Made by a program: the position numbers and the translations under genes. Shown here piece by piece: positions 1 to 5,645 of a stretch of DNA of 33,008 bases; the stretch's first letter is position 1, and each line of letters starts with the position of its first letter. Where the stretch lies: contig JAAWLV010000006.1 of the NCBI GenBank assembly GCA_022798105.1, positions 1 through 33,008 on the forward strand. The letters run 5' to 3'. The notes beneath the pieces are model-generated. The model saw only the letters and a list, made by a program, of their open reading frames with translations. It was not told the origin of the DNA and ran no database searches. Origin of the DNA: Hungatella sp. GTDB taxonomy: Bacteria > Bacillota > Clostridia > Lachnospirales > Lachnospiraceae.

Positions 1-147
1 CATATCTGAACACGAACGGCACACAGCCTGCCTTCACTCCCTGGCCCCACGACCAAATCCGCCCCATTTGCCCACTCAATAATACAGCAATTTAATAATA
101 TTGCTATTTTGCGCAAGAAATCGTTCTTAACACTTAACTTAAATGAC

Positions 148-237
148 ATGATGCTGAGGTCAAAAGGTCATGACATTGGCCTTGGAACCGTAACGAAGCT
201 GTCCGGAATGTACGGAAGATGGGCGAGAGAGCATTGA
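148..237 (+). pseudogene. Possible remnant of a GHKL-type kinase ATPase end
   Basis: A short open frame starts at ATG 148 or 151 and ends at TGA 235-237. The frame stays open upstream to about position 10 but without a start codon. The peptide contains GHDIGLGTVTKLSGMYG, which resembles the glycine-rich G box (GxGIGL...) near the end of GHKL ATPase domains of sensor kinases. I see no rest of the domain in the window and no good ribosome site. It may be the decayed 3' end of a kinase gene lying to the left, or chance. The identification rests on one motif only. Confidence 0.22.
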
Positions 238-263
238 CAAAAGGGTTCCCTGAGTCATATAAT
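234..263 (+). promoter_or_regulatory. Sigma-A-type promoter, TTGACA-18-TATAAT
   Basis: TTGACA at 234-239 and TATAAT at 258-263 with an 18-bp spacer, both hexamers perfect consensus. Transcription would start near 270 and run through about 230 bases of leader before the gene at 501. Confidence 0.65.
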
Positions 264-495
264 ATACTTCGGAAATAGGCTAAAACCAATCCGCAAGCCG
301 GCTATCTGCCTGCGGTGCGCATAAATGTACGCCCGGAATCTCTCTTGCACCTGCCTTTGCGGTTGATTTTCCGCCATATGCACATAAATTTAATCATCGT
401 ACGCTTCATAAAATTATGCGCATCCGGCAAAAATCATCTCACAAAATCAGGCACCAAAAGACTCCGACAGTACATATAAAGAAAAGGGAGAGATA
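264..495 (+). other. Long AT-rich leader without a gene
   Basis: About 230 bases between the promoter and the first gene hold no convincing open frame. I see a 9-bp inverted repeat, TGCGCATAA at 316-324 and TTATGCGCA at 414-422, and a small CCGCA/TGCGG hairpin at 291-315. Neither matches a riboswitch or RNA family I recognise. The ribosome site AAAAGGGAGAG sits at about 482-492. Confidence 0.3.
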
Positions 496-500
496 ATGTC

Positions 501-842
501 ATGAGCAATTATTCCTACAGCAAAGAGATTAACCGAAGCAGTGTGGTACTCTGCGAATTTGATATGAGTACGGTCAGAGAAATCTTCAAGAACCTGTTTG
601 AGTTTTATGACCCGAAAGTAAAAGCGGAAATTTTTGATTCCTTTTGCGAGGATTTTTACGACCTTGCCAAGAGCATTCCCGCTTCCAGTGAACGGATATG
701 GCGCATGATCATAACGGACATGCTTTTTAACTATGACGAGAAGGGGTATCTGGAGGCCAACACCACAGACAACTCCATCAAAAGAAAGCAGTTTGCCATT
801 ATGGCAAATGTGATTATAGGAAAATTGCGGGCCAACCAATAG
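501..842 (+). CDS. Hypothetical protein, 113 aa
   Basis: I do not recognise this protein. It is predicted soluble, without a signal peptide or membrane segment, and of mixed charge with many aromatic residues (FEFYDPKVKAEIFDSFCEDFYDLAK), suggesting a small helical protein. The ATG at 501 has an AAAAGGGAGAG ribosome site about 9-13 bases upstream; ATG 496 is ruled out because its frame stops at once. The gene at 885 follows after 42 bases with its own ribosome site, so the two probably form one transcript from the promoter at 234-263. Its reality rests on codon content, ribosome site and co-direction rather than on a family match. Confidence 0.6.
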   Translation: MSNYSYSKEINRSSVVLCEFDMSTVREIFKNLFEFYDPKVKAEIFDSFCEDFYDLAKSIPASSERIWRMIITDMLFNYDEKGYLEANTTDNSIKRKQFAIMANVIIGKLRANQ

Positions 843-884
843 CCTGGCGGATTATATGTTTTGGATAGTTCAGGAGGATGAAAA

Positions 885-1712
885 ATGCGGTTCTTAAATC
901 AGGTGACAGATCAGTTAAACAAGATGACCGAGCAGGAGAAGGACGAGTGGATTTTGGCACAGGCAAGGCTGACAGAGGATAATAGCCAGCAGGATTTTCT
1001 CATGTCCCTTTCCGGTGAAAAGAAGATCATGTACATGCCGGAGCTTAAGGATATTGAAAGTTTTTGTAAGAAGATAGAAAGCGGCCATATCTATCTGGAG
1101 TACGTGGCCAAATATTACGAGTTTGACGACGACGGCAGGTATATGGACGACTGGGAAGTGTGGTACAAGGATCCGGCAGGCGTTATGCCCTTTCTCAACA
1201 GGGTGTTCAGAGGCTGCCACGATCTGCTTTTGTTAAATGAAAATAAGATAGTGGCCGATATTCTTGACAGGGTATGCCGTCTGGAATTTCGAATGGAGGA
1301 ATCGGACGAATCGGAGAGTTTTGATTATGAGGCAACCTTTACCATGGAGGATGTGATAAACGAGGGCAATCTGGCCATGAAGAGCCGGGATGTGGGGACT
1401 GACTGGGTCACTTCCGTTGTCAGGCTCACACCTCAGTGGGACGGAACGGAACTGGCCGGCGTTCTCCTGCGGATACTGGAACAGCCTGTGTGCCGGGAGG
1501 TCATGCCCAGTATCTTAGCCAAAGAGGTGATCCCGGAGGATCTGTTCTCCCATATGCTGGCTGAACTGGAGGCGGAGATCATGAGCGAGAAACTGACGTT
1601 CAATAAGATGTTCGACAGCCAGACAGATTCCATGGAGAAGATAGAGGCTGAGGAAAAACTGAAGAGAAAGATAGAACTGGCGGAGGATATCCGTCTCAAC
1701 TGCCACGTATAA
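885..1712 (+). CDS. Hypothetical acidic protein, 275 aa
   Basis: A perfect AGGAGG at 872-877 sits 7 bases before the ATG. The product is soluble and very acidic in its middle (for example EFRMEESDESESFDYEATF) with a basic, helical, probably coiled-coil C-terminus (MEKIEAEEKLKRKIELAEDIRL). No catalytic motif, signal peptide or membrane helix is visible and I do not recognise the family. It is probably co-transcribed with the 113-aa gene before it and ends just before a strong hairpin terminator, so the pair makes a closed two-gene unit. Nothing in the sequence ties it to the recombinase or polysaccharide genes downstream. Confidence 0.75.
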   Translation: MRFLNQVTDQLNKMTEQEKDEWILAQARLTEDNSQQDFLMSLSGEKKIMYMPELKDIESFCKKIESGHIYLEYVAKYYEFDDDGRYMDDWEVWYKDPAGVMPFLNRVFRGCHDLLLLNENKIVADILDRVCRLEFRMEESDESESFDYEATFTMEDVINEGNLAMKSRDVGTDWVTSVVRLTPQWDGTELAGVLLRILEQPVCREVMPSILAKEVIPEDLFSHMLAELEAEIMSEKLTFNKMFDSQTDSMEKIEAEEKLKRKIELAEDIRLNCHV

Positions 1713-1717
1713 AACCC

Positions 1718-1758
1718 GAAAGGCGATTTTGGAATTTATGTTTCCGGAATCGTCTTTC
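1718..1758 (+). terminator. Hairpin terminator after the two-gene unit
   Basis: Arms 1718-1734 and 1742-1758 pair over all 17 positions, with three G-U pairs, around a 7-base loop. It starts 6 bases after the stop codon. The tail is ATAAATTT rather than a pure T run, so termination strength is uncertain. Confidence 0.65.
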
Positions 1759-1779
1759 ATAAATTTGAGGAGGTTTCGA

Positions 1780-1808
1780 CGTTACCCGGCTCTGAAAAGT
1801 GGTACAAT
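1780..1808 (+). promoter_or_regulatory. Possible extended -10 promoter for the recombinase
   Basis: TACAAT at 1803-1808 is preceded by TG at 1800-1801 (TGG-TACAAT), an extended -10. The -35 region is poor (GTTACC at 1781-1786, 16 bp away). A GGCAGCACTGCC dyad lies in the 90-base leader. A weak promoter would fit a recombinase expressed at low level, but that is inference. Confidence 0.4.
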
Positions 1809-1899
1809 AGGATGTGCGCCGGCGCCAAGGCAGCACTGCCGCATGCAGGCTTAAGACCAATCACAACCGCTCCATTACATTTCCAGGAGGCACAAACCT

Positions 1900-2745
1900 A
1901 TGAAAACTTATACACTGACCCAGGCTCATATCCGTTCTTATGTCCGTTCCCTGAAAGAGGAGGAGAAGGCACAAGCCACTATTGAAAAATATTCAGGAAC
2001 CCTCCGGGGCTTTTTCATATGGCTGGAGGGCAGACAGGTGACCAGGGAGGCCGTTGCCCAGTGGAAGGCCTATTTGCTGGAGAAGGGCCAGGCCCCGTCC
2101 ACAGTCAACGCCAAGCTTTCCGCCGCCAACAGCCTGTTCCGTTTTCTCGGATGGAAAAACTGCCAGGTAAAATTTTTAAAACTTCAAAAACGCGCCTTCC
2201 GCGATTCTTCAAAGGATCTGACCCGGGAGGAATACAGCCGTCTTCTAAAAACCGCAAATGCCATGCAGGCAGAGTGGCTGGCCCTTTTGATGGAAACTAT
2301 ATGCGCCACCGGCATCCGGGTATCGGAGGTAAAATACATAACGGTGGAGGCGATCCGTTCCAGGCGGGCGGAGGTTTATCTGAAAGGCAAAATCCGGACA
2401 ATCCTGATCCCCGAAAAGCTCTGCCGCAAACTAAAAAAATACGCCGGAAAGAAAAAAATCGTCTGCGGCGAAATCTTTCGATCCGAAGACGGAAAGAACT
2501 TATCACGATATCAAATCTGGAAAGCCATGAAAGCTATCTGCGCAAACGCCGGGGTGGAGGCTTCAAAAGTATTTCCGCACAATCTGCGCCACCTGTTTGC
2601 AGCCACCTTTTATCGGGTTACCCGGGATATTGTAAAGCTGGCAGATATACTGGGCCACAGCTGCGTGGAAACCACCCGCATCTACCTTATGGCTACCGGC
2701 GCGGAGCATGCCCGCCAGTTAGAACAGCTGGGGCTTGTCAATTAA
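1900..2745 (+). CDS. Tyrosine recombinase, likely DNA invertase of the adjacent switch
   Basis: Tyrosine site-specific recombinase of 281 aa (XerC/D, phage-integrase superfamily). An N-terminal SAM-like core-binding domain covers about residues 5-90 and the catalytic domain about 105-275. The full catalytic set is visible: R140 in ATGIRVSE, K164 in the LKGKIR beta-hairpin, H227 and R230 in HNLRH, H253 in LGHSCVETT and nucleophile Y262 in RIYL. AGGAGG at 1885-1890 sits 9 bases before the ATG. No excisionase, phage gene or tRNA attachment site lies next to it. Instead its stop codon is 5 bp from a perfect 19-bp inverted repeat whose partner lies 251 bp further on. Known invertases of this family (Bacteroides Mpi, C. 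difficile RecV) act on such sites, so I infer it flips the segment 2751-3039. The promoter inside that segment currently points into this gene in antisense. Confidence 0.93.
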   Translation: MKTYTLTQAHIRSYVRSLKEEEKAQATIEKYSGTLRGFFIWLEGRQVTREAVAQWKAYLLEKGQAPSTVNAKLSAANSLFRFLGWKNCQVKFLKLQKRAFRDSSKDLTREEYSRLLKTANAMQAEWLALLMETICATGIRVSEVKYITVEAIRSRRAEVYLKGKIRTILIPEKLCRKLKKYAGKKKIVCGEIFRSEDGKNLSRYQIWKAMKAICANAGVEASKVFPHNLRHLFAATFYRVTRDIVKLADILGHSCVETTRIYLMATGAEHARQLEQLGLVN

Positions 2746-2750
2746 TGGAT

Positions 2751-2769
2751 ACGGAATCCGTATTCTGTT
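2751..2769 (+). repeat. Left inverted repeat of the invertible promoter
   Basis: ACGGAATCCGTATTCTGTT, an exact reverse complement of 3021-3039. The site has internal dyad symmetry (ACGGAAT and ATTCTGT flanking CCGT, one mismatch), as expected for two recombinase subunits binding around a short crossover region. It begins 5 bp after the recombinase stop codon. Confidence 0.9.
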
Positions 2770-2803
2770 CCAAGGCAGAAAGACGTCCGCAAATTTTTAG
2801 ATA

Positions 2804-2833
2804 ATTATAACATATTGCAACTTGTAAATGCAA
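2804..2833 (-). promoter_or_regulatory. Strong promoter inside the invertible segment, pointing left
   Basis: On the - strand TTGCAT (2828-2833) and TATAAT (2804-2809) are separated by 18 bp, with TG in the extended -10 position (TGT-TATAAT). The start would be near 2797, giving antisense RNA into the 3' end of the recombinase gene in the present orientation. It is the only strong promoter I see in the segment. Confidence 0.75.
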
Positions 2834-2911
2834 CAGGAAGTTACAAATTAGTACAGAAAACAGAGGCCACAGAATCGTTTTATGCGGTCTTTTTTTGTCG
2901 TGGCTTATATC

Positions 2912-2941
2912 CGCCTGCCCGTACCGGGGCAGGCGTTTTTT
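2912..2941 (+). terminator. Rho-independent terminator inside the invertible segment
   Basis: CGCCTGCCC at 2912-2920 pairs perfectly with GGGCAGGCG at 2927-2935 around a 6-base loop, followed by six T (2936-2941). It is oriented to stop rightward transcription from the recombinase gene before the polysaccharide operon. Confidence 0.85.
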
Positions 2942-3020
2942 ATGCTTATTTAACGCTCATTCATTTGTTTGGGAAACTTCCGTTTTTTCAGTACCCGTGT
3001 GGTTTCCATGGGTTCTATTT

Positions 3021-3039
3021 AACAGAATACGGATTCCGT
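3021..3039 (-). repeat. Right inverted repeat of the invertible promoter
   Basis: AACAGAATACGGATTCCGT, the exact reverse complement of 2751-2769. The match stops abruptly at both ends: the flanking bases differ. It lies 33 bp before the start codon of the first operon gene. Confidence 0.9.
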
Positions 3040-3072
3040 GGCAAAAAGACGGCATGGGGGAGGGGAGATGGA

Positions 3073-3564
3073 ATGGGACATTCCACGAAAAAGCTGAACC
3101 TGGCCGGCCAGATATTCGGTAAATTAACGGTTCTTGAACCGGCCGGGAATATCGGCACCAAAACAGCATGGCTGTGCCGGTGCCAGTGCGGAAAGGAGCT
3201 GGTTGTGAAAACCTGCTATCTGCGCAACGGCCATGTGGTCAGCTGCGGATGCGCGCAGTCGGAAAGCCGCCGCTGCGGGCTGGCCAGCTTAACTTATGTG
3301 GACGGCACCTGTGTGGAGATGCTGCGGGCCAGGACAATCCGCCGCAACAACACCAGCGGAGTGCCGGGGGTGGACTGGCGGCCGTCCAAGGGCACGTGGC
3401 GGGCATCTATCTGCTTTAAAGGCAAACGGTACTATCTGGGAAGCTTTCGCCGGTTTGAGGATGCGGTAGAGGCCAGAAAGCATGCCGAGCAGGAGATGCA
3501 CGACGGATTCCTCAGTGAATTTGCCACGGCACAGGCAGAAAAAATAAAACAGACCGCGGGATAA
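3073..3564 (+). CDS. Zinc-ribbon / AP2-domain DNA-binding protein, first gene of the polysaccharide operon
   Basis: 163 aa starting at ATG 3073, preceded by a GGAGGGGAG ribosome site. The frame is open further upstream across the inverted repeat, but that part is not protein-like and lacks a better start. Residues 8-62 hold the cysteine-rich N-terminal module common in phage HNH/AP2 proteins (GQIFGKLTVLE..., then CRCQCG at 35-40 and SCGC at 57-60, likely metal ligands). Residues about 92-142 match an AP2/ERF-type DNA-binding fold (TSGVPGVDW...GTWRAS...KRYYLGSF...EDAVEARKHAE). No HNH nuclease residues are visible, so I infer a DNA-binding regulator rather than a homing enzyme. It is the first gene reached from the invertible promoter. 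A role in controlling the operon or recombination is plausible but unproven. Confidence 0.82.
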   Translation: MGHSTKKLNLAGQIFGKLTVLEPAGNIGTKTAWLCRCQCGKELVVKTCYLRNGHVVSCGCAQSESRRCGLASLTYVDGTCVEMLRARTIRRNNTSGVPGVDWRPSKGTWRASICFKGKRYYLGSFRRFEDAVEARKHAEQEMHDGFLSEFATAQAEKIKQTAG

Positions 3565-3613
3565 AGCAGGCCCGCAGCTGCAGTACGGAAGGAAGGCAGA
3601 AAGATCCGGGGGG

Positions 3614-4654
3614 ATGGATATGATATGCCACAGAAAGAAGAGTAAATCTCTGGTTATCGTAACCGTGGAGGAGACGGCCGCCACGGTTATAGAGAATGTA
3701 AAACGAAGCAGTTACGGCAGGCAGTATATGCTCAAAAGCGTCCTTATGGATCCAGGCGGAGCCTCAAAAGCCGGCAGCAGGATCGACGGCGTGGAAGTAG
3801 TGGCGGGAAGCGACACGGTGATGGAGTTTGTCTGCCGTGAATGGGTGGATGAAGTCCTCATAGCCCTCCCGAAAGGAACTCCCTTTCCCGAGACATTTTA
3901 CAGCTATCTTCTGGAGATGGGGGTTACGGTCCACTTAAACCTTCTAAAAGCAGCCAAGCTGGAGGGCCGCAGACAGAATGTAAAACAGATTGGCGACTAT
4001 ACCCTTTTAAGCAACAGCTTCTACAGGACATCCTTAAAACAGACAATGTGCAAAAGGCTGATGGATATTGCCGGCGGCATCGCAGGATGTTTTTTTACCG
4101 CGATTCTGTACATATTGATAGGTCCGCTTATTTACATCCATTCGCCAGGCCCCATTTTTTTTGCCCAGGAACGGGTGGGAAAAAATGGAAAACGGTTCCG
4201 CATGTACAAGTTTCGGAGCATGTATCCGGACGCGGAGGAGAGAAAGAAAGAGCTGATGGCCAAAAACCAGGTGAAAGACGGAATGATGTTTAAGATCGAA
4301 AACGATCCCAGGATTATCGGAGGGGAGAAGGGAATCGGAGGATTTATCAGAAGATTTTCCCTGGATGAATTTCCTCAGTTCTGGAACGTGTTAAAAGGGG
4401 ATATGAGCCTGATAGGCAGCAGACCGCCTACGGTGGACGAGTGGATGAAGTATGAGCGGCGCCACAGGATCCGGCTGGCCACAAAGCCTGGTATCACAGG
4501 GCTGTGGCAGATAAGCGGCAGAAGCAAAATTAAAGATTTTGAGGAAGTGGTAAGGCTGGATAAAGAGTATGTGGACAATTGGAGCATTAAAGAGGACATC
4601 CGGATTCTTTTAAAGACGGTAAAGGTGGTCCTTTCAAAGGACGGCGCATGGTAG
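3614..4654 (+). CDS. Initiating phosphosugar transferase, polyprenyl-phosphate (bacterial sugar transferase family)
   Basis: Transfers a sugar-1-phosphate from a nucleotide sugar to undecaprenyl phosphate at the inner face of the membrane, starting repeat-unit assembly. The catalytic domain (about 143-346) is typical: KRLMDIAGG, one hydrophobic re-entrant segment about 155-176, PGPIFFAQERVGKNG, FRMYKFRSM, FIRRFSLDEFPQFWNVLKGDMSLIGSRP with the catalytic Asp-Glu at 251-252, and KPGITGLWQISGRS. Residues 1-140 are a soluble Rossmann-like region. The four-helix membrane bundle of full-length WbaP/CpsE-type enzymes is absent. ATG 3620 is in frame and better spaced from the GGGGGG at 3608-3613, so the start may be two codons later. 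The sugar cannot be told from sequence. Confidence 0.93.
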   Translation: MDMICHRKKSKSLVIVTVEETAATVIENVKRSSYGRQYMLKSVLMDPGGASKAGSRIDGVEVVAGSDTVMEFVCREWVDEVLIALPKGTPFPETFYSYLLEMGVTVHLNLLKAAKLEGRRQNVKQIGDYTLLSNSFYRTSLKQTMCKRLMDIAGGIAGCFFTAILYILIGPLIYIHSPGPIFFAQERVGKNGKRFRMYKFRSMYPDAEERKKELMAKNQVKDGMMFKIENDPRIIGGEKGIGGFIRRFSLDEFPQFWNVLKGDMSLIGSRPPTVDEWMKYERRHRIRLATKPGITGLWQISGRSKIKDFEEVVRLDKEYVDNWSIKEDIRILLKTVKVVLSKDGAW

Positions 4655-4682
4655 GAAACAGGACGCAGAGGGGAGGCGGCAT

Positions 4683-5621
4683 ATGCAGAAGAAGAAACAA
4701 GCAGATGGAAAGGGAAGAGAGCCGGAAACAAGCGGCATATCAGATGCACGGCCCGAAAAGACAGGGATACGCAAGAAGCCCGCAGGAGCCGTGCTTTGGA
4801 TTGTGTTAACGGTCTTTGTCCTGGTTTTGGGCGCCCGTTATGCACTGTCGGATGAGCTGGAGATAACCTTCCACCATCTTTACTCCGGCAAGATGGCATG
4901 CGGGGAGACAGCCCGGGTGGTGGTTTTATCGGACCTGCACAACCGGGAGTTCGGCCCGGGCAATGAACAGCTGGCGGCGCAGATTGCCTCTTTAAAGCCT
5001 GATATCATCGCCATTGTGGGGGATATGGTCAACGCGGACGACGACAATCTGGAGGTCATTCTGACCCTGTGCGATAAACTGGTGAAGATTGCCCCTGTAT
5101 ACTACAGCCCGGGCAACCACGAGAACAATCTCCTCTATGAAAAAGGGAGCCCTCTTGAGGAGCTTCTTTTGGACAAAGGCGTCCACGTCATGGTCAACCG
5201 GGCCGAAAGGGTAACCATACATAAAACCCCCTTCCTCATCGGCAGCCTGACCACGGCACCGGAAGGGTATGAGGAGTACGGCGCCGTATTTTTCGACGAA
5301 TATGAAACAAGTACGGATTTCAAACTCCTCCTTGCCCACTATCCAAGCCTTTACTATGACGCCCTGGCAGACGCCCGGATCGATCTGGGCATCTGCGGGC
5401 ACTACCACGGAGGACAGGTAAGGCTTCCCTTTATCGGAGGCTTATACCATGGGGATGCAGGCCTCTTCCCCAAATATAACGGCGGGATGTACAGCCTGCC
5501 AAAGAGCACGATTTTTGTTTCCAGAGGCATGGGCGGCCACAGCGGCCTTCCGCGGATCAATAACCGGCCTGAGCTGGCCGTCATTGATATCAACGGCAGA
5601 CAGGAAACAGAAATTCCGTGA
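4683..5621 (+). CDS. Membrane-anchored metallophosphoesterase (calcineurin-like)
   Basis: 312 aa. A basic N-terminus and one membrane helix (about 35-53) anchor a phosphoesterase domain, probably outside the cell. All metal-binding motifs are present: SDLHN (D84, H86), VGDMVN (D114), SPGNHE (N145, H146), AHYPS (H219) and GHYHGGQ (H240, H242). This arrangement is that of the YkuE/YaeI-like phosphodiesterases. It sits 28 bases behind the sugar transferase and 24 bases before the next gene, so it belongs to the polysaccharide operon. A role in trimming lipid-linked or phosphodiester-containing glycan is possible; its substrate cannot be read from the sequence. GGGGAGG lies about 7 bases before the ATG. 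Confidence 0.9.
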   Translation: MQKKKQADGKGREPETSGISDARPEKTGIRKKPAGAVLWIVLTVFVLVLGARYALSDELEITFHHLYSGKMACGETARVVVLSDLHNREFGPGNEQLAAQIASLKPDIIAIVGDMVNADDDNLEVILTLCDKLVKIAPVYYSPGNHENNLLYEKGSPLEELLLDKGVHVMVNRAERVTIHKTPFLIGSLTTAPEGYEEYGAVFFDEYETSTDFKLLLAHYPSLYYDALADARIDLGICGHYHGGQVRLPFIGGLYHGDAGLFPKYNGGMYSLPKSTIFVSRGMGGHSGLPRINNRPELAVIDINGRQETEIP

Positions 5622-5645
5622 CTATGAAAAAGGAGTGAGTGCAAC

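Larger units (their letters stand above)
2751..3039. other. Invertible DNA switch carrying a promoter (inferred OFF orientation)
   Basis: A 251-bp segment (2770-3020) bounded by perfect 19-bp inverted repeats and lying directly behind a tyrosine recombinase gene. It carries a leftward promoter (2804-2833) and a rightward rho-independent terminator (2912-2941). As drawn, nothing inside drives the polysaccharide operon to the right, and the terminator would stop read-through from the recombinase gene. Inversion would put the promoter start near 2993, facing right, about 80 bases before the ATG at 3073, and turn the terminator to face left. Repeats, promoter and terminator are read directly; inversion itself is inferred. 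The segment has no gene I would accept. Confidence 0.85.

Noticed and set aside
316-422. 9-bp inverted repeat in the first leader as a second recombinase site
   Set aside because: It has no similarity to the 19-bp switch repeat, is short, and does not enclose a promoter.
1900-2745. Recombinase as the integrase of a prophage or integrative element
   Set aside because: No phage, excisionase or conjugation genes and no tRNA attachment site are nearby. The adjacent perfect inverted repeat and promoter explain it better as an invertase.
2019-2804. A 261-codon open frame on the + strand overlapping the recombinase
   Set aside because: It is a frame shadow: the recombinase frame has every catalytic motif and the only good ribosome site.
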